Positions 1 through 8,534 of a DNA stretch of 64,000 bases are shown piece after piece; within the stretch, counting starts at the first letter, position 1; the number at the start of each line of letters is the position of its first letter. The notes below the pieces were generated by a model, which saw only the letters and a program-made list of their open reading frames with translations, searched no databases and had not been told where the DNA came from. Made by a program: the position numbers and the translations under genes. Source of the stretch: JAJTFA01 sp051715425 (GTDB lineage Bacteria > Bacteroidota > Bacteroidia > UKL13-3); assembly GCA_051715425.1 (NCBI GenBank), contig JBPXJS010000038.1:160497-224496 (forward strand). The letters are read 5' to 3'.

Positions 1-1831
1 GGTTGGTAAAATAAATCTTCTGGGTTCTTGATGTACTTCCATCCCATGCTGCCGTTGTTTTATAAGGATTAGGATATACGCCAATATTACCGGTGCCATC
101 TTCACCAATTTCTTTCGGACCTGTGCCGGTAAATACCCTGTATTCAGATTCTATTAATGAAGATTCCAATGATTCTATTCCCAGAATCCGGTCGCCCTTA
201 TCAAATGCAGAAACGGCAAACTGATACTGCCAGCCATTCTTCATATTATTCATGGTATACTTAAAAGTATAAGGGGTTGGATCCTGATCAAAAAATACCG
301 GACTACTTAATTTTACTGCGTCAAAACCATTATTGTACCCAATGCCATTTCCTGTGGAATCCCATTGTGCAACCAGGTTATTGTTATCTGCCAGAATCTG
401 ATCCAGGTCATCACCTTCGTTGCTTCTGTATAACCTGAATCCTTCAAAATCCTGTTTACGTGAAATCGGGTCAACCGAAAGAACCGATGATGCATCCCAA
501 TAAATTTCGGCCTTACTGTCTGATGAAATAATTTTTACCTTGGGTGCGGTTGGGGGTTCTGGTAACACAAAACGATCGAGTTTACCATTCCCATTAGCAT
601 CAAGTTCGGGTTTGTATTTTCCATCCTCATTTACATCCTCTCCCACATACGTAGAACGCGCACGGGCAAAATGATCTGTGAGCTCTTTTCTGCTTTCTGC
701 TGTTGTGGTAATGGCTGAACCCTGAACCTGTCTGAGCAGTTTTTTTGCACAAACATAAGCCACCACATAATTAAACTTTTCTCCGGGTGCCACTCTCGGA
801 ATAGGTCCGGCTGATATCAACTGAATCCAGTTATTGGGCACACCATTGGTTGGTCCTGATCCGCCAAGTAATAAACTGGTGTCAATTGTTGAACTTAATT
901 TATTGTAACGATCTAAATCTGTTTGAGGGCTGATAAAAGGCGGAGTAACAGAGTTAAAATTCCAAAAATTGTAATTTACCTGAGGTGCAGGGTACCCAAG
1001 ACTCAGCAGGCTATCCGGCTTATCCGGATTAAAAAACAAACCCCTCCAGTCGATACCTAAAAACTGCATGGCACCATACGACTGGATATAATTGGCATCA
1101 TCTGCATTATTATCTGCCAGCCACGCATAAACGGCTTTGTACTTTGCATCCACCCCGTTTCGCCCTTTATTATAGAAGGCGGTACCGGCATCGCGCGTTA
1201 CATTCACATTTCTTACCACAAGATCGGCCCACTGGCCAATCCAAACAGAATCCCAGTTCTGATTTGAGTTATTGGTAATCTCGTAATTACATATCACAAA
1301 AAAATCAGCAAAAGAGAAGTTCCACGCATACGTTTCCATTCTCACTTTGGCAAAAAGCGGATTGGTATGCCCGCCAATGGGAATAGATGTTCCCGGAACT
1401 ACAGTTGACTCATCTGAAAACTGATAAATAATATCCTGATGTGAAATTGCAGAGGATGAGTAACTGGGACTGGAGGTAAGTTTAGACCGTTCTGTTGGTG
1501 GAGCAACCGGAGAAAACTCAAACCCTGCAGCACCGGTTGAGTAACCGGCCGAAGCATCATTGGCACTTGTAGAAACCAGTGTTTGACCGTTTACCAATGC
1601 CCCAATCCAAAATCCTGATTCAAATAAATGTTCAAGACCTTTGGTAGGGTAAGCCATAGATGGGGCTCCTGATACATTGCTCCTCACCTGAGGTCTGCCT
1701 ATGGTGCCCGCATTACTGGCTGTTAATTGAATCCTGCCTGCATTATTGGTTTTTTGCTGAAATCCCGTTTGGGCATATCCAATGGTTGCTAATGCAATTG
1801 CTGCAATATTAAAGACTGCTCTTTTAATCAT
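1..1831 (-). CDS. Large secreted protein, probable T9SS cargo (C-terminus outside window)
   Basis: The reading frame is open from an ATG at 1831 to the left edge, about 610 residues, so the C-terminus is missing. The start MIKRAVFNIAAIALATIGYAQ is a signal peptide. The middle is rich in Asn, Ser, Trp and Tyr, as in Bacteroidota surface proteins. Near residues 395-415 lie two Asp/Asn-Gly loops (DVNEDGKY and DANGNGKLD) resembling EF-hand or dockerin-type calcium loops. A fibronectin-III-like segment follows, and the last visible part has VYPNPYKTTAAWDG, typical of proteins that continue into a FlgD-like Ig fold and a T9SS sorting domain. No enzyme motif is visible. Function unknown; the secreted location is well supported and the T9SS route is inferred. 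Confidence 0.75.
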   Translation of the reverse strand, partial: MIKRAVFNIAAIALATIGYAQTGFQQKTNNAGRIQLTASNAGTIGRPQVRSNVSGAPSMAYPTKGLEHLFESGFWIGALVNGQTLVSTSANDASAGYSTGAAGFEFSPVAPPTERSKLTSSPSYSSSAISHQDIIYQFSDESTVVPGTSIPIGGHTNPLFAKVRMETYAWNFSFADFFVICNYEITNNSNQNWDSVWIGQWADLVVRNVNVTRDAGTAFYNKGRNGVDAKYKAVYAWLADNNADDANYIQSYGAMQFLGIDWRGLFFNPDKPDSLLSLGYPAPQVNYNFWNFNSVTPPFISPQTDLDRYNKLSSTIDTSLLLGGSGPTNGVPNNWIQLISAGPIPRVAPGEKFNYVVAYVCAKKLLRQVQGSAITTTAESRKELTDHFARARSTYVGEDVNEDGKYKPELDANGNGKLDRFVLPEPPTAPKVKIISSDSKAEIYWDASSVLSVDPISRKQDFEGFRLYRSNEGDDLDQILADNNNLVAQWDSTGNGIGYNNGFDAVKLSSPVFFDQDPTPYTFKYTMNNMKNGWQYQFAVSAFDKGDRILGIESLESSLIESEYRVFTGTGPKEIGEDGTGNIGVYPNPYKTTAAWDGSTSRTQKIYFTN

Positions 1832-2342
1832 ATAAAACGTACAAATATGGTATTTTTCCCTTAAGAATAAGGTTAAAATTATATCACCAATGTATTATAT
1901 AAAAAGAAGGTGGTTTTATGAGCGATTAACCGATTGCAAACCAAACACATGAATGGAGTAAACGGGCCGTACCTACAGTAAAATATAGCATACCGGGGTC
2001 ATGGTCTTATTCTCAGCACTTTCTGCTGTCAATGATCAACTATCCCACAATTGGTGTTAAAAAATTATTAAGCCTTACTAAACCTGCAATAAACCGGAAA
2101 TGATTCTCAGTAATTTAACCTCTCTAAACCACAATATCAAGTGACCTGTTTGTGGAAAAATATTTATTGGCCAGCAGGGGGTTAGGTATTTTCAATAATA
2201 CATACCCACATATCGTCAACCATGTTTTTTAATGCTGTGCATAACTCATTTTTGAGTAAAATCTGATACAAAGTGAAAGGAAGCAATGTAATTTCGGGAG
2301 CAGTAATAACAGCAAACAGACCGGAAGGAGTTCATATATAAA
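1832..2342. other. 511-base intergenic region upstream of dnaB with two DnaA-box matches
   Basis: No credible gene is present on either strand. Two sequences fit the DnaA-box consensus TTWTNCACA on the minus strand: TGTGGAAAA at 2151-2159 and TGTGCATAA at 2236-2244. An AT-rich stretch lies at about 1861-1905. A weak promoter-like CATTTTTG (one mismatch to TAnnTTTG) is at 2247-2254. A purine-rich GGAAGGAG at about 2323-2330 precedes the dnaB start by 12 bases and may act as a ribosome binding site. Confidence 0.5.
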
Positions 2343-3860
2343 ATGGCAGAAAATACCCGCAGAAAGACTAAAACACCAGACAGAATCTCCATATTGGAAT
2401 CAGGTAAATTACAACCACAGGCCACAGACCTTGAAGAGGCTGTGCTTGGAGCATTGATGCTGGAAAAGAATGCCATCACGATTGTTGCCGATATTTTAAA
2501 ACCTGAAAGTTTCTACAAAGAAAACCATGTAATCATATTTCAGGTAATTAAAGACCTCTTCAGTACTGCGCAACCCATAGATATTTTAACTGTTACTGCA
2601 GAGTTAAGAAAAAGAGGGCAACTGGAAATAGTAGGCGGAGCTTATTATATCACATCCCTCACCAACAGGGTGGCATCTGCCGCCAATATTGAGTACCACG
2701 CCCGCATTATAGCTGAAAAATTTATTCAACGTGAGTTAATCCGGATTTCAACCGAAATACAAAGAGAGGCTTTTGAAGACAGCTCAGATGCCTTTGAATT
2801 GCTGGATAGTGCGGAACGTAAGCTATTTGAAATATCACAGGGAAATATCAAAAAAGATTACAAGCAAATGAACTATGTAATCAAGGAAACCATCCGTGAT
2901 ATTGAAGCTTTGAAGGGAAAAGAAGGTGGTCTTACCGGTATTCCATCTGGTTTTACCAAACTGGACCGTATCACTTCCGGATTCCAGAAATCGGATCTGG
3001 TTATCATAGCTGCACGTCCTGCAATGGGTAAAACGGCTCTGGTACTTTCCATGGCGAGGAACGCTTCTTTAAGCACCGAAGTTCCTAAAGCTGTGGCTAT
3101 TTTCTCCCTCGAGATGAGCAGCAAACAGCTGGTAACCCGTATGATTTCAGGTGAAGCTGAAATTACCGGTGAAAAACTGAAAAAAGGAACCCTGGCTGAG
3201 CACGAATGGCATCAGTTAAATACCAAAATTGCCCGCCTCAACGAAGCCCCCATATTTATTGATGATACACCGGCTTTATCGGTGTTTGAATTACGCTCCA
3301 AATGCAGAAGGCTAAAAGAGCAGCATAATATAGAATTAATCATTATTGATTACCTCCAGCTTATGCGCGGTGATGATGCCAATAATAAAAACGGAAACCG
3401 TGAACAGGAGGTAAGTTATATTTCCCGCTCATTAAAAGGTTTGGCAAAAGAACTGGATGTACCGGTACTTGCGCTTGCCCAGTTGAGCCGTGCTTCTGAA
3501 AAACGTGGTACCACTGCTATTCCAATGTTATCAGATCTGAGGGAATCCGGTTCTATTGAGCAGGATGCCGATATGGTAATGTTTATTTATCGTCCGGAAT
3601 ATTACGGCATTACCGAGTATGAGGATGGAACATCTACCAATGGAATTGCAGAACTACATATTGCCAAACACCGTAATGGCGAAGTAGGAAAAGTGCATGT
3701 CCGTTTTGTACATGAAATTACCAAATTTAAAGACCTTAGTGAATTCGATTATCAGCCAAATCCAGGCATGATGGTTGATAATCCGGGAACCATCACCATC
3801 AGCTCTAAATTAAATGATATGAGCCATGATGAAGAAGACTTTTCCCCTCCTCCATTTTAA
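2343..3860 (+). CDS. dnaB: Replicative DNA helicase DnaB
   Basis: Hexameric 5'-3' helicase that unwinds DNA at the replication fork. At 505 residues it has normal length and no intein. The N-terminal primase-interaction domain begins near PQATDLEEAVLGALM (residues 25-40). The RecA-like domain carries Walker A ARPAMGKTA (residues 224-232), an SLEMS motif, and Walker B IIIDYLQLM with the Asp near residue 336. SDLRESGSIEQDAD follows, as in all DnaB proteins. It stands alone: the gap upstream is 511 bases and the next gene starts 57 bases downstream. Assignment is essentially certain from the motifs. Confidence 0.98.
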   Translation: MAENTRRKTKTPDRISILESGKLQPQATDLEEAVLGALMLEKNAITIVADILKPESFYKENHVIIFQVIKDLFSTAQPIDILTVTAELRKRGQLEIVGGAYYITSLTNRVASAANIEYHARIIAEKFIQRELIRISTEIQREAFEDSSDAFELLDSAERKLFEISQGNIKKDYKQMNYVIKETIRDIEALKGKEGGLTGIPSGFTKLDRITSGFQKSDLVIIAARPAMGKTALVLSMARNASLSTEVPKAVAIFSLEMSSKQLVTRMISGEAEITGEKLKKGTLAEHEWHQLNTKIARLNEAPIFIDDTPALSVFELRSKCRRLKEQHNIELIIIDYLQLMRGDDANNKNGNREQEVSYISRSLKGLAKELDVPVLALAQLSRASEKRGTTAIPMLSDLRESGSIEQDADMVMFIYRPEYYGITEYEDGTSTNGIAELHIAKHRNGEVGKVHVRFVHEITKFKDLSEFDYQPNPGMMVDNPGTITISSKLNDMSHDEEDFSPPPF

Positions 3861-3917
3861 TTGCTGAGCAATATATCGGCTTGCCGTTAGTGGCACTATA
3901 CTTGCGTACTGGAAAAC

Positions 3918-4223
3918 ATGCTGAAACAAACAGGAGTGCTATGGCTATTTTTTCGAAGCTTGAGCATACCCATGCTTTTGATTACCTTTTCTTGCAGCGC
4001 CATTGTGCTACATTATAAAGATATCAGGCCAGCTATCCCCTTTTTTATTTTCAAAATATGTATAGATCTGTTATTGTTCTATTTCTGGCAATCTTTCAGG
4101 AATCACCAACTTTATTATTATATGAACCTGGGGCTGCGTAAACGACACCTGTTTTCATTTGCATTGGTTTTGGATCTTTCCTTGTTTTTACTAATTGAAT
4201 GGTGCACCGCTTTATGGATATAA
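3918..4223 (+). CDS. Small membrane protein, probable partner of the following ABC ATPase
   Basis: A 101-residue hydrophobic protein with about three membrane segments (roughly residues 8-30, 38-58 and 78-99) and a basic loop GLRKRH between the second and third. I do not recognise the family. The stop codon overlaps the start of the ABC ATPase gene (ATGGATATAA around 4214-4223), so the two are probably translationally coupled. It may be the membrane half of a minimal transporter or an accessory subunit; it is much shorter than a normal ABC permease. Function inferred from context only. Confidence 0.75.
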   Translation: MLKQTGVLWLFFRSLSIPMLLITFSCSAIVLHYKDIRPAIPFFIFKICIDLLLFYFWQSFRNHQLYYYMNLGLRKRHLFSFALVLDLSLFLLIEWCTALWI

Positions 4224-4876
4224 AAAACACCCTCGAGTTCGACAGTTTATATCTGGAGTTTGGCCTCCACAAGGTGCTTCAGGATATTTATATGAAGTGT
4301 TCGCAGGGCGAAGTGATAGGACTTTTGGGGAGAAATGGATGCGGAAAATCCAGCCTGATGAAAATCGTTTTTGGCAGCATGAAAGCATATCAGCAATCGG
4401 TGAGAATAAACGGCAAACACCTTTCTGTAAACGCAAGGCGAAATATGATCAAATACCTTCCTCAGGAATCGTTTATTCCTGGATATTTATCATTACAAAC
4501 CGTGCTCAAACACTACCAAATAGAAAAAGAGCAACTATTATCCCGTTTCCCCGTGTTTCTATCAAAAATACATCACCCTTTTGGTGAACTTTCAGGAGGT
4601 GAGGGCAGATTATTTGAGGTGTTTGTGATCTTAAAAAGCAAAAGCCATTTCTGCATTCTTGATGAGCCTTTCTCTAACCTGATGCCCTTATATATTGATC
4701 AGATCATTACACTTATAAACGATTGCAGAGCGGATAAAGGAATGATCATTACAGATCATCTATACAGGTATATTATCCCTGCCAGCGATCGTTTGTATTT
4801 TCTCCATCAGGGCAAAACCTACCCCATACATCAACAGAGTGAGCTTACCCGGTTCGGGTATCTTCCGGAAAATTAG
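4214..4876 (+). CDS. ABC transporter ATP-binding protein
   Basis: Stand-alone nucleotide-binding subunit of about 220 residues. It has Walker A GRNGCGKSS, a Q-loop region (YLPQES), the signature LSGGEGR (Gly-Glu where LSGGQ is usual), Walker B FCILDEPFS and an H-loop His in IITDHLYR, so it should hydrolyse ATP. I prefer the ATG at 4214, which overlaps the upstream stop; an in-frame ATG at 4199 is possible and would deepen the overlap to 25 bases. The only nearby membrane protein is the 101-residue upstream gene. Substrate unknown; the length is like that of LptB-type and antibiotic-exporter ATPases. Confidence 0.9.
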   Translation: MDIKNTLEFDSLYLEFGLHKVLQDIYMKCSQGEVIGLLGRNGCGKSSLMKIVFGSMKAYQQSVRINGKHLSVNARRNMIKYLPQESFIPGYLSLQTVLKHYQIEKEQLLSRFPVFLSKIHHPFGELSGGEGRLFEVFVILKSKSHFCILDEPFSNLMPLYIDQIITLINDCRADKGMIITDHLYRYIIPASDRLYFLHQGKTYPIHQQSELTRFGYLPEN

Positions 4877-4900
4877 GCCTTTTTAATTCAGGCGTTTTTA

Positions 4901-5218
4901 TTAAAAAAGGATCTCATCAAGCAGGCTTCGGAATTCATTCGTGGTTTTGTTATCTCCTTTTAATTTTGCTTCCTTCAAACCCATTTCCAAAACTGATACT
5001 GCTTCCTGCTCTGCCTGTTTGCCAATAAGGATTTTACCCAGTTGGTAATATGCAGCTACGTAGTGCTCATCTGCCCTAATCACATTCCGCATGGCATTTT
5101 CAGCCCTCAGCATATCATTTAATCCAAGGTATTCCATACCCAAAGCATACTGCAAAAACAAATCATCGGGTTGTTTTTCAAGCATTTCGAGTAATTTTTC
5201 GAGTCGTTGATTTGACAT
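4901..5218 (-). CDS. Small tetratricopeptide-repeat protein
   Basis: A 105-residue protein without signal peptide, made of about two to three TPR units: the core LFLQYALGMEYLGLNDMLRAE is followed by YVAAYYQLGKILIGKQAEQEA with canonical spacing of small and aromatic residues. Such proteins bind partner peptides; no enzymatic role is expected. It diverges from the etfBA operon across a short gap of about 50 bases. Small TPR proteins of this sort are common and uncharacterised in Bacteroidota. The partner is unknown. Confidence 0.85.
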   Translation of the reverse strand: MSNQRLEKLLEMLEKQPDDLFLQYALGMEYLGLNDMLRAENAMRNVIRADEHYVAAYYQLGKILIGKQAEQEAVSVLEMGLKEAKLKGDNKTTNEFRSLLDEILF

Positions 5219-5239
5219 TTTTTAAAAACAAAATTTAAC

Positions 5240-5247
5240 TACTTTTG
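5240..5247 (+). promoter_or_regulatory. Promoter -7 element for etfB
   Basis: TACTTTTG matches the Bacteroidota -7 consensus TAnnTTTG exactly. It ends 24 bases before the etfB ATG. No good -33 TTG is seen at the usual spacing. Confidence 0.55.
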
Positions 5248-5271
5248 TCACCCATTCAGAAACGTGAATTT

Positions 5272-6009
5272 ATGAAGATTTTAGTTTGCATCAGCAATGT
5301 TCCCGACACCACCACGAAGGTAACTTTTACCGAAAACAATACGAAGTTTAATACTGCAGGTGTACAGTTTATTATTAACCCATACGATGAGCTGGCTCTT
5401 ACCCGCGCTCTGGAGATTACAGAAAAACAAGGAGGAACAGTAACAACCGTTACCGTTGGCCTTGCCGAAACAGAGCCAAGTATCCGCAAAGGTTTGGCCA
5501 TTGGCGCGCATGAAGCAGTGCGTATAAATGCCGAACCGACAGATGCATATTTTGTAGCAGAACAAATTGCTGCCTATGCCAAAGCGGAAAACTTCGATTT
5601 TATCCTTACAGGCCGCGAATCCATAGATTATAACGGAGGTCAGGTTTGCGGATTATTGGGAGAAATGCTGGGTTTACCATCTGTGAATGTAATTACATCA
5701 ATAGAAATTGAGAATGGAACAGCTACCATGGAACGTGATATTGATGGGGGAAAGGAAAAACTTACCTGCAAATTGCCACTGGTAGTTAGTGCACAAAAAG
5801 AACTTACAGAGCCCCGTATTCCTAATATGCGTGGTATTATGGCGGCCAGAACCAAACCGCTAAAAGTAGTTGAGCCTGCCGGTGTTGAAAAAACCAGTGC
5901 CACCGTGGCATTTGACCTTCCGGCCGCAAAAGGATCATGCAAGCTTATTCCTGCTGAAGAGGCAGAAAAATTGATTGAAATGTTGCATAACGAAACCAAA
6001 GTTATTTAA
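5272..6009 (+). CDS. etfB: Electron transfer flavoprotein beta subunit
   Basis: Together with EtfA it forms the FAD/AMP-containing electron carrier that takes electrons from acyl-CoA dehydrogenases. The 245-residue product starts MKILVCISNVPDTTTK, the usual EtfB N-terminus, and contains the AMP-binding fold segment FDFILTGRESIDYNGGQV and the C-terminal recognition stretch PRIPNMRGIMAART. An in-frame TTG at 5245 would add nine residues but lies within the -7 promoter element, so ATG 5272 is preferred. etfA follows after 62 bases in the same direction. Confidence 0.96.
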   Translation: MKILVCISNVPDTTTKVTFTENNTKFNTAGVQFIINPYDELALTRALEITEKQGGTVTTVTVGLAETEPSIRKGLAIGAHEAVRINAEPTDAYFVAEQIAAYAKAENFDFILTGRESIDYNGGQVCGLLGEMLGLPSVNVITSIEIENGTATMERDIDGGKEKLTCKLPLVVSAQKELTEPRIPNMRGIMAARTKPLKVVEPAGVEKTSATVAFDLPAAKGSCKLIPAEEAEKLIEMLHNETKVI

Positions 6010-6071
6010 TAACCAGAAAACTGCTTTATGCCTTGCCGGCATAGTGTATTTATAAATAAACAACCTACAAA

Positions 6072-7049
6072 ATGAGTATATTAGTTTTTGCTGAAAGTAT
6101 TGACGGAACCTTTAAAAAATCGACTTTTGAAGCCGTTTGTTATGCTGCCGGAATTGCAAAAAGTACCGGAACCACCTGTACCGCTATTTCCATTGGCAAT
6201 GTTGATGAGGGAAAAGCAGGAGAACTTGCTAAATATGGTGCAGATAAAATAATCACCGTAAAACATGAAAAGCTGAATAATTTTATTGCTGAGGCAACTG
6301 CCAAAATAATCAGAAATACAGCTGCACAGGAAAACGCAACAGTTGTTGTAATTTCCAATACATACACAGGCAAGTCTGTGGCACCGCGCGTTGCTGCCGG
6401 ATTAAAGGCAGGAATAGCCAGCGGTGTAATCTCTTTCCCTGATACCTCTAATGGATTTAAGGTTCGCAGAGGTGTTTTCTCCGGGAAAGCTTTTGCCGAA
6501 GTGGAATTAAAAACCCCTATAAAAGTATTGGCCATTACACCAAATACCTTTAATCTGGAAGAATCCAATAAGCCTGTTTCCATATCCAATGCTGATGCCG
6601 GCTTAACGGATACCGACCTTTTAACCAACCCAATTGAGGTTAGTCGCGTTACAGGAAAAATACCGCTTACTGAGGCTGAAATAGTGGTGAGTGGTGGCCG
6701 TGGTTTAAAAGGACCTGAAAACTGGCACCTTGTTGAAAACCTGGCTGAAGTTTTGGGCGCAGCAACAGCCTGCTCTAAACCGGTAAGTGATATGCACTGG
6801 AGACCACACAGTGAACACGTAGGACAAACAGGAATTACCATTAAGCCGGATTTATATATTGCCATTGGTATTTCCGGTGCCATACAGCATCTGGCAGGTG
6901 TTAGTTCCAGCAAAGTAATTGTAGCTATCAATAAAGACCCTGAGGCTCCTTTCTTTAAAGCTGCCGATTACGGTATTGTTGGAGATGCATTTGAAGTATT
7001 GCCTAAAATTATAGAAGCTGCTAAAAAACTAAAAGCTCAGGCTATGTAG
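6072..7049 (+). CDS. etfA: Electron transfer flavoprotein alpha subunit
   Basis: FAD-binding subunit of the electron transfer flavoprotein, 325 residues, normal length. The C-terminal FAD domain is plainly visible: VVSGGRGLKGPENW, then PVSDMHWRPHSEHVGQTG, then YIAIGISGAIQHLAG, then AINKDPEAPFFKAADYGIVGD. The N-terminal domain has the usual loose fold. It lies directly after etfB and is followed by a strong terminator, so the two subunits form a two-gene operon. Confidence 0.97.
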   Translation: MSILVFAESIDGTFKKSTFEAVCYAAGIAKSTGTTCTAISIGNVDEGKAGELAKYGADKIITVKHEKLNNFIAEATAKIIRNTAAQENATVVVISNTYTGKSVAPRVAAGLKAGIASGVISFPDTSNGFKVRRGVFSGKAFAEVELKTPIKVLAITPNTFNLEESNKPVSISNADAGLTDTDLLTNPIEVSRVTGKIPLTEAEIVVSGGRGLKGPENWHLVENLAEVLGAATACSKPVSDMHWRPHSEHVGQTGITIKPDLYIAIGISGAIQHLAGVSSSKVIVAINKDPEAPFFKAADYGIVGDAFEVLPKIIEAAKKLKAQAM

Positions 7050-7069
7050 TTTTCCATCAGATAAACATA

Positions 7070-7103
7070 AAAAAGGCGGATCGTTTAAGAATCCGCCTTT
7101 TTT
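7070..7103. terminator. Bidirectional terminator between etfA and nadC
   Basis: The stem AAAAAGGCGGAT / ATCCGCCTTTTT with a 9-base loop has a T-run on the plus side and an A-run (T-run on minus) on the other, so it can serve the two convergent operons. Confidence 0.85.
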
Positions 7104-7123
7104 ATTTCCACGATTATCATCAA

Positions 7124-7978
7124 TTATCTTGCACGCATACTAAAATCAAGGCTTTTCACAGAATGCGTTAATGCTCCTGATGAAATAAAATCTACACCCG
7201 TTTCGGCATACCCTCTCAGTGTTTGCAAGGTAATTCCGCCTGAAGCCTCCGTTTCGAATTGTCCGTTTATTAACTTCACCGCCTCCCTTAAAAGTTCAGG
7301 TGTAAAATTATCAAGCATAATCCTGTTTACTCCCCCAACAGCCATTACCTGCTGCACCTCATCCAGATTGCGCGTTTCTATTTCTATCTTTAAATCGAGC
7401 TTGTTATCCTTCAGGTATTGATGTGTGCGATCCAGTGCCTGCTTTACACCTCCTGCAAAATCAATATGGTTATCTTTAATCAGGATCATATCGTATAACC
7501 CAATTCTATGATTGGCTCCCCCACCTGTTTTTACAGCCCATTTTTCCAGCAAACGCATACCAGGCGTGGTTTTTCTTGTATCCAGTATTTGTGTATGCAA
7601 ACCCTCCAGTATTTTTACATACCTGGCAGTTTGGGTAGCAACACCACTTAAACGTTGAATAAAGTTGAGTACAGTACGCTCTGCGGTTAACATGGCTATG
7701 GAACTCCCGTTTATTTCCATAATTACCTGCTCGTTCTTTACCACACTGCCATCATCAGCCAAATGTTTGATTTGAAGAGAAGGATCAATCTTTTTAAAGA
7801 TATAGTCAGACAGGAATGCTCCGGCAAGAATGCCTTCTTCTTTGGCAACAATAATTGAGGTACCGGTACTTTTTTGATCGATGCACGCAAGCGAGGTATG
7901 ATCTCCTGATCCAATATCCTCTGCAAACGACAAATCTATTAACGCTGTTACAAGCGGGTTCAGCAGAAGTTCGTTCAT
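7124..7978 (-). CDS. nadC: Nicotinate-nucleotide diphosphorylase (carboxylating)
   Basis: Quinolinate phosphoribosyltransferase: converts quinolinate and PRPP to nicotinate mononucleotide, CO2 and PPi in de novo NAD synthesis. 284 residues, normal length. Key segments are ILDTRKTTPGMRLLEKWAV, the Gly-rich GGGANHRIGLYDMILIKDNH (PRPP and substrate binding), EIETRNLDE and IMLDNF, then EASGGI near the C-terminus. A DUF4783 gene lies 6 bases upstream on the same strand and is probably co-transcribed. No other NAD biosynthesis gene is in the window. Confidence 0.97.
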   Translation of the reverse strand: MNELLLNPLVTALIDLSFAEDIGSGDHTSLACIDQKSTGTSIIVAKEEGILAGAFLSDYIFKKIDPSLQIKHLADDGSVVKNEQVIMEINGSSIAMLTAERTVLNFIQRLSGVATQTARYVKILEGLHTQILDTRKTTPGMRLLEKWAVKTGGGANHRIGLYDMILIKDNHIDFAGGVKQALDRTHQYLKDNKLDLKIEIETRNLDEVQQVMAVGGVNRIMLDNFTPELLREAVKLINGQFETEASGGITLQTLRGYAETGVDFISSGALTHSVKSLDFSMRAR

Positions 7979-7984
7979 GTTGGT

Positions 7985-8374
7985 TTATTCTTTTTCGAAG
8001 CGAAGTTCGTGTATTTTAAACCCTGAACCAGAATCTTTCATAAAAATATATGCCCTGTATTTGGATTTTGCCGATTCATAGATGGCAATCACATATTTGG
8101 CTCCCTGCCCTGATGCACCCTTATGTTGAACGGTTACATTAGCCGGTGGGTATTGATTAAAAAAAGACTTTAAAATAATTTCTGCCTGCTGCTTGCTGTA
8201 TACACCCTCGCTTCCGGGTACGGTTAATTCCACATTGGTATTAAAATAGCTGCTTATTTGTCTGGCATTCGATGATTTCATGGCGGCAAGGATATCATCG
8301 AATACATCAGCTTTTGAAACAATGCCTGAGCTAATCATCAGTAAAACAAGTACAAATCTTTTCATCACTTTCAT
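7985..8374 (-). CDS. DUF4783 family secreted protein
   Basis: A protein of about 129 residues starting MKVMKRFVLVLLMISSGIVSKA, a clear signal peptide; an in-frame ATG at 8365 is equally possible, and an ATG at 8404 would add an implausible leader. The mature part (DVFDDILAAMKSSNARQISSYFN...VYSKQQAEIILKSFF) has the NTF2-like look of the DUF4783 family, which is largely restricted to Bacteroidota. It sits immediately upstream of nadC, an arrangement I believe is recurrent in the phylum. Function unknown. Confidence 0.85.
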   Translation of the reverse strand: MKVMKRFVLVLLMISSGIVSKADVFDDILAAMKSSNARQISSYFNTNVELTVPGSEGVYSKQQAEIILKSFFNQYPPANVTVQHKGASGQGAKYVIAIYESAKSKYRAYIFMKDSGSGFKIHELRFEKE

Positions 8375-8518
8375 GCAGAATGGCTGGCTAAAATTATGCC
8401 ACACCGCAAAATAGTAAAAATGTTATTTATACAAACAAAACCATGCGATATTTATACAGATTATAAAACGTCAAAGGTCCTTTGGGCTAATTTGAAATTA
8501 CTATTGGTATTATATCCT

Positions 8519-8526
8519 TATTTTTG
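8519..8526 (+). promoter_or_regulatory. Promoter -7 element for gpmI
   Basis: TATTTTTG matches TAnnTTTG and ends only 8 bases before the gpmI ATG at 8535. The transcript would therefore have almost no leader. Confidence 0.5.
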
Positions 8527-8534
8527 CAGGGCTC

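Noticed and set aside
2343..3860. Intein in dnaB
   Set aside because: The protein is 505 residues with uninterrupted motifs; no intein splice blocks.
4195..4587. 130-codon frame within the ABC ATPase gene
   Set aside because: Different frame inside a gene with intact motifs; no domain.
4877..4915. AT-rich hairpin between the ABC ATPase and the TPR gene as a terminator
   Set aside because: The stem is imperfect and nearly all A/T, too weak to call.
6140..6931. 263-codon minus-strand frame
   Set aside because: Antisense to etfA, which has complete FAD motifs; no promoter or domain.
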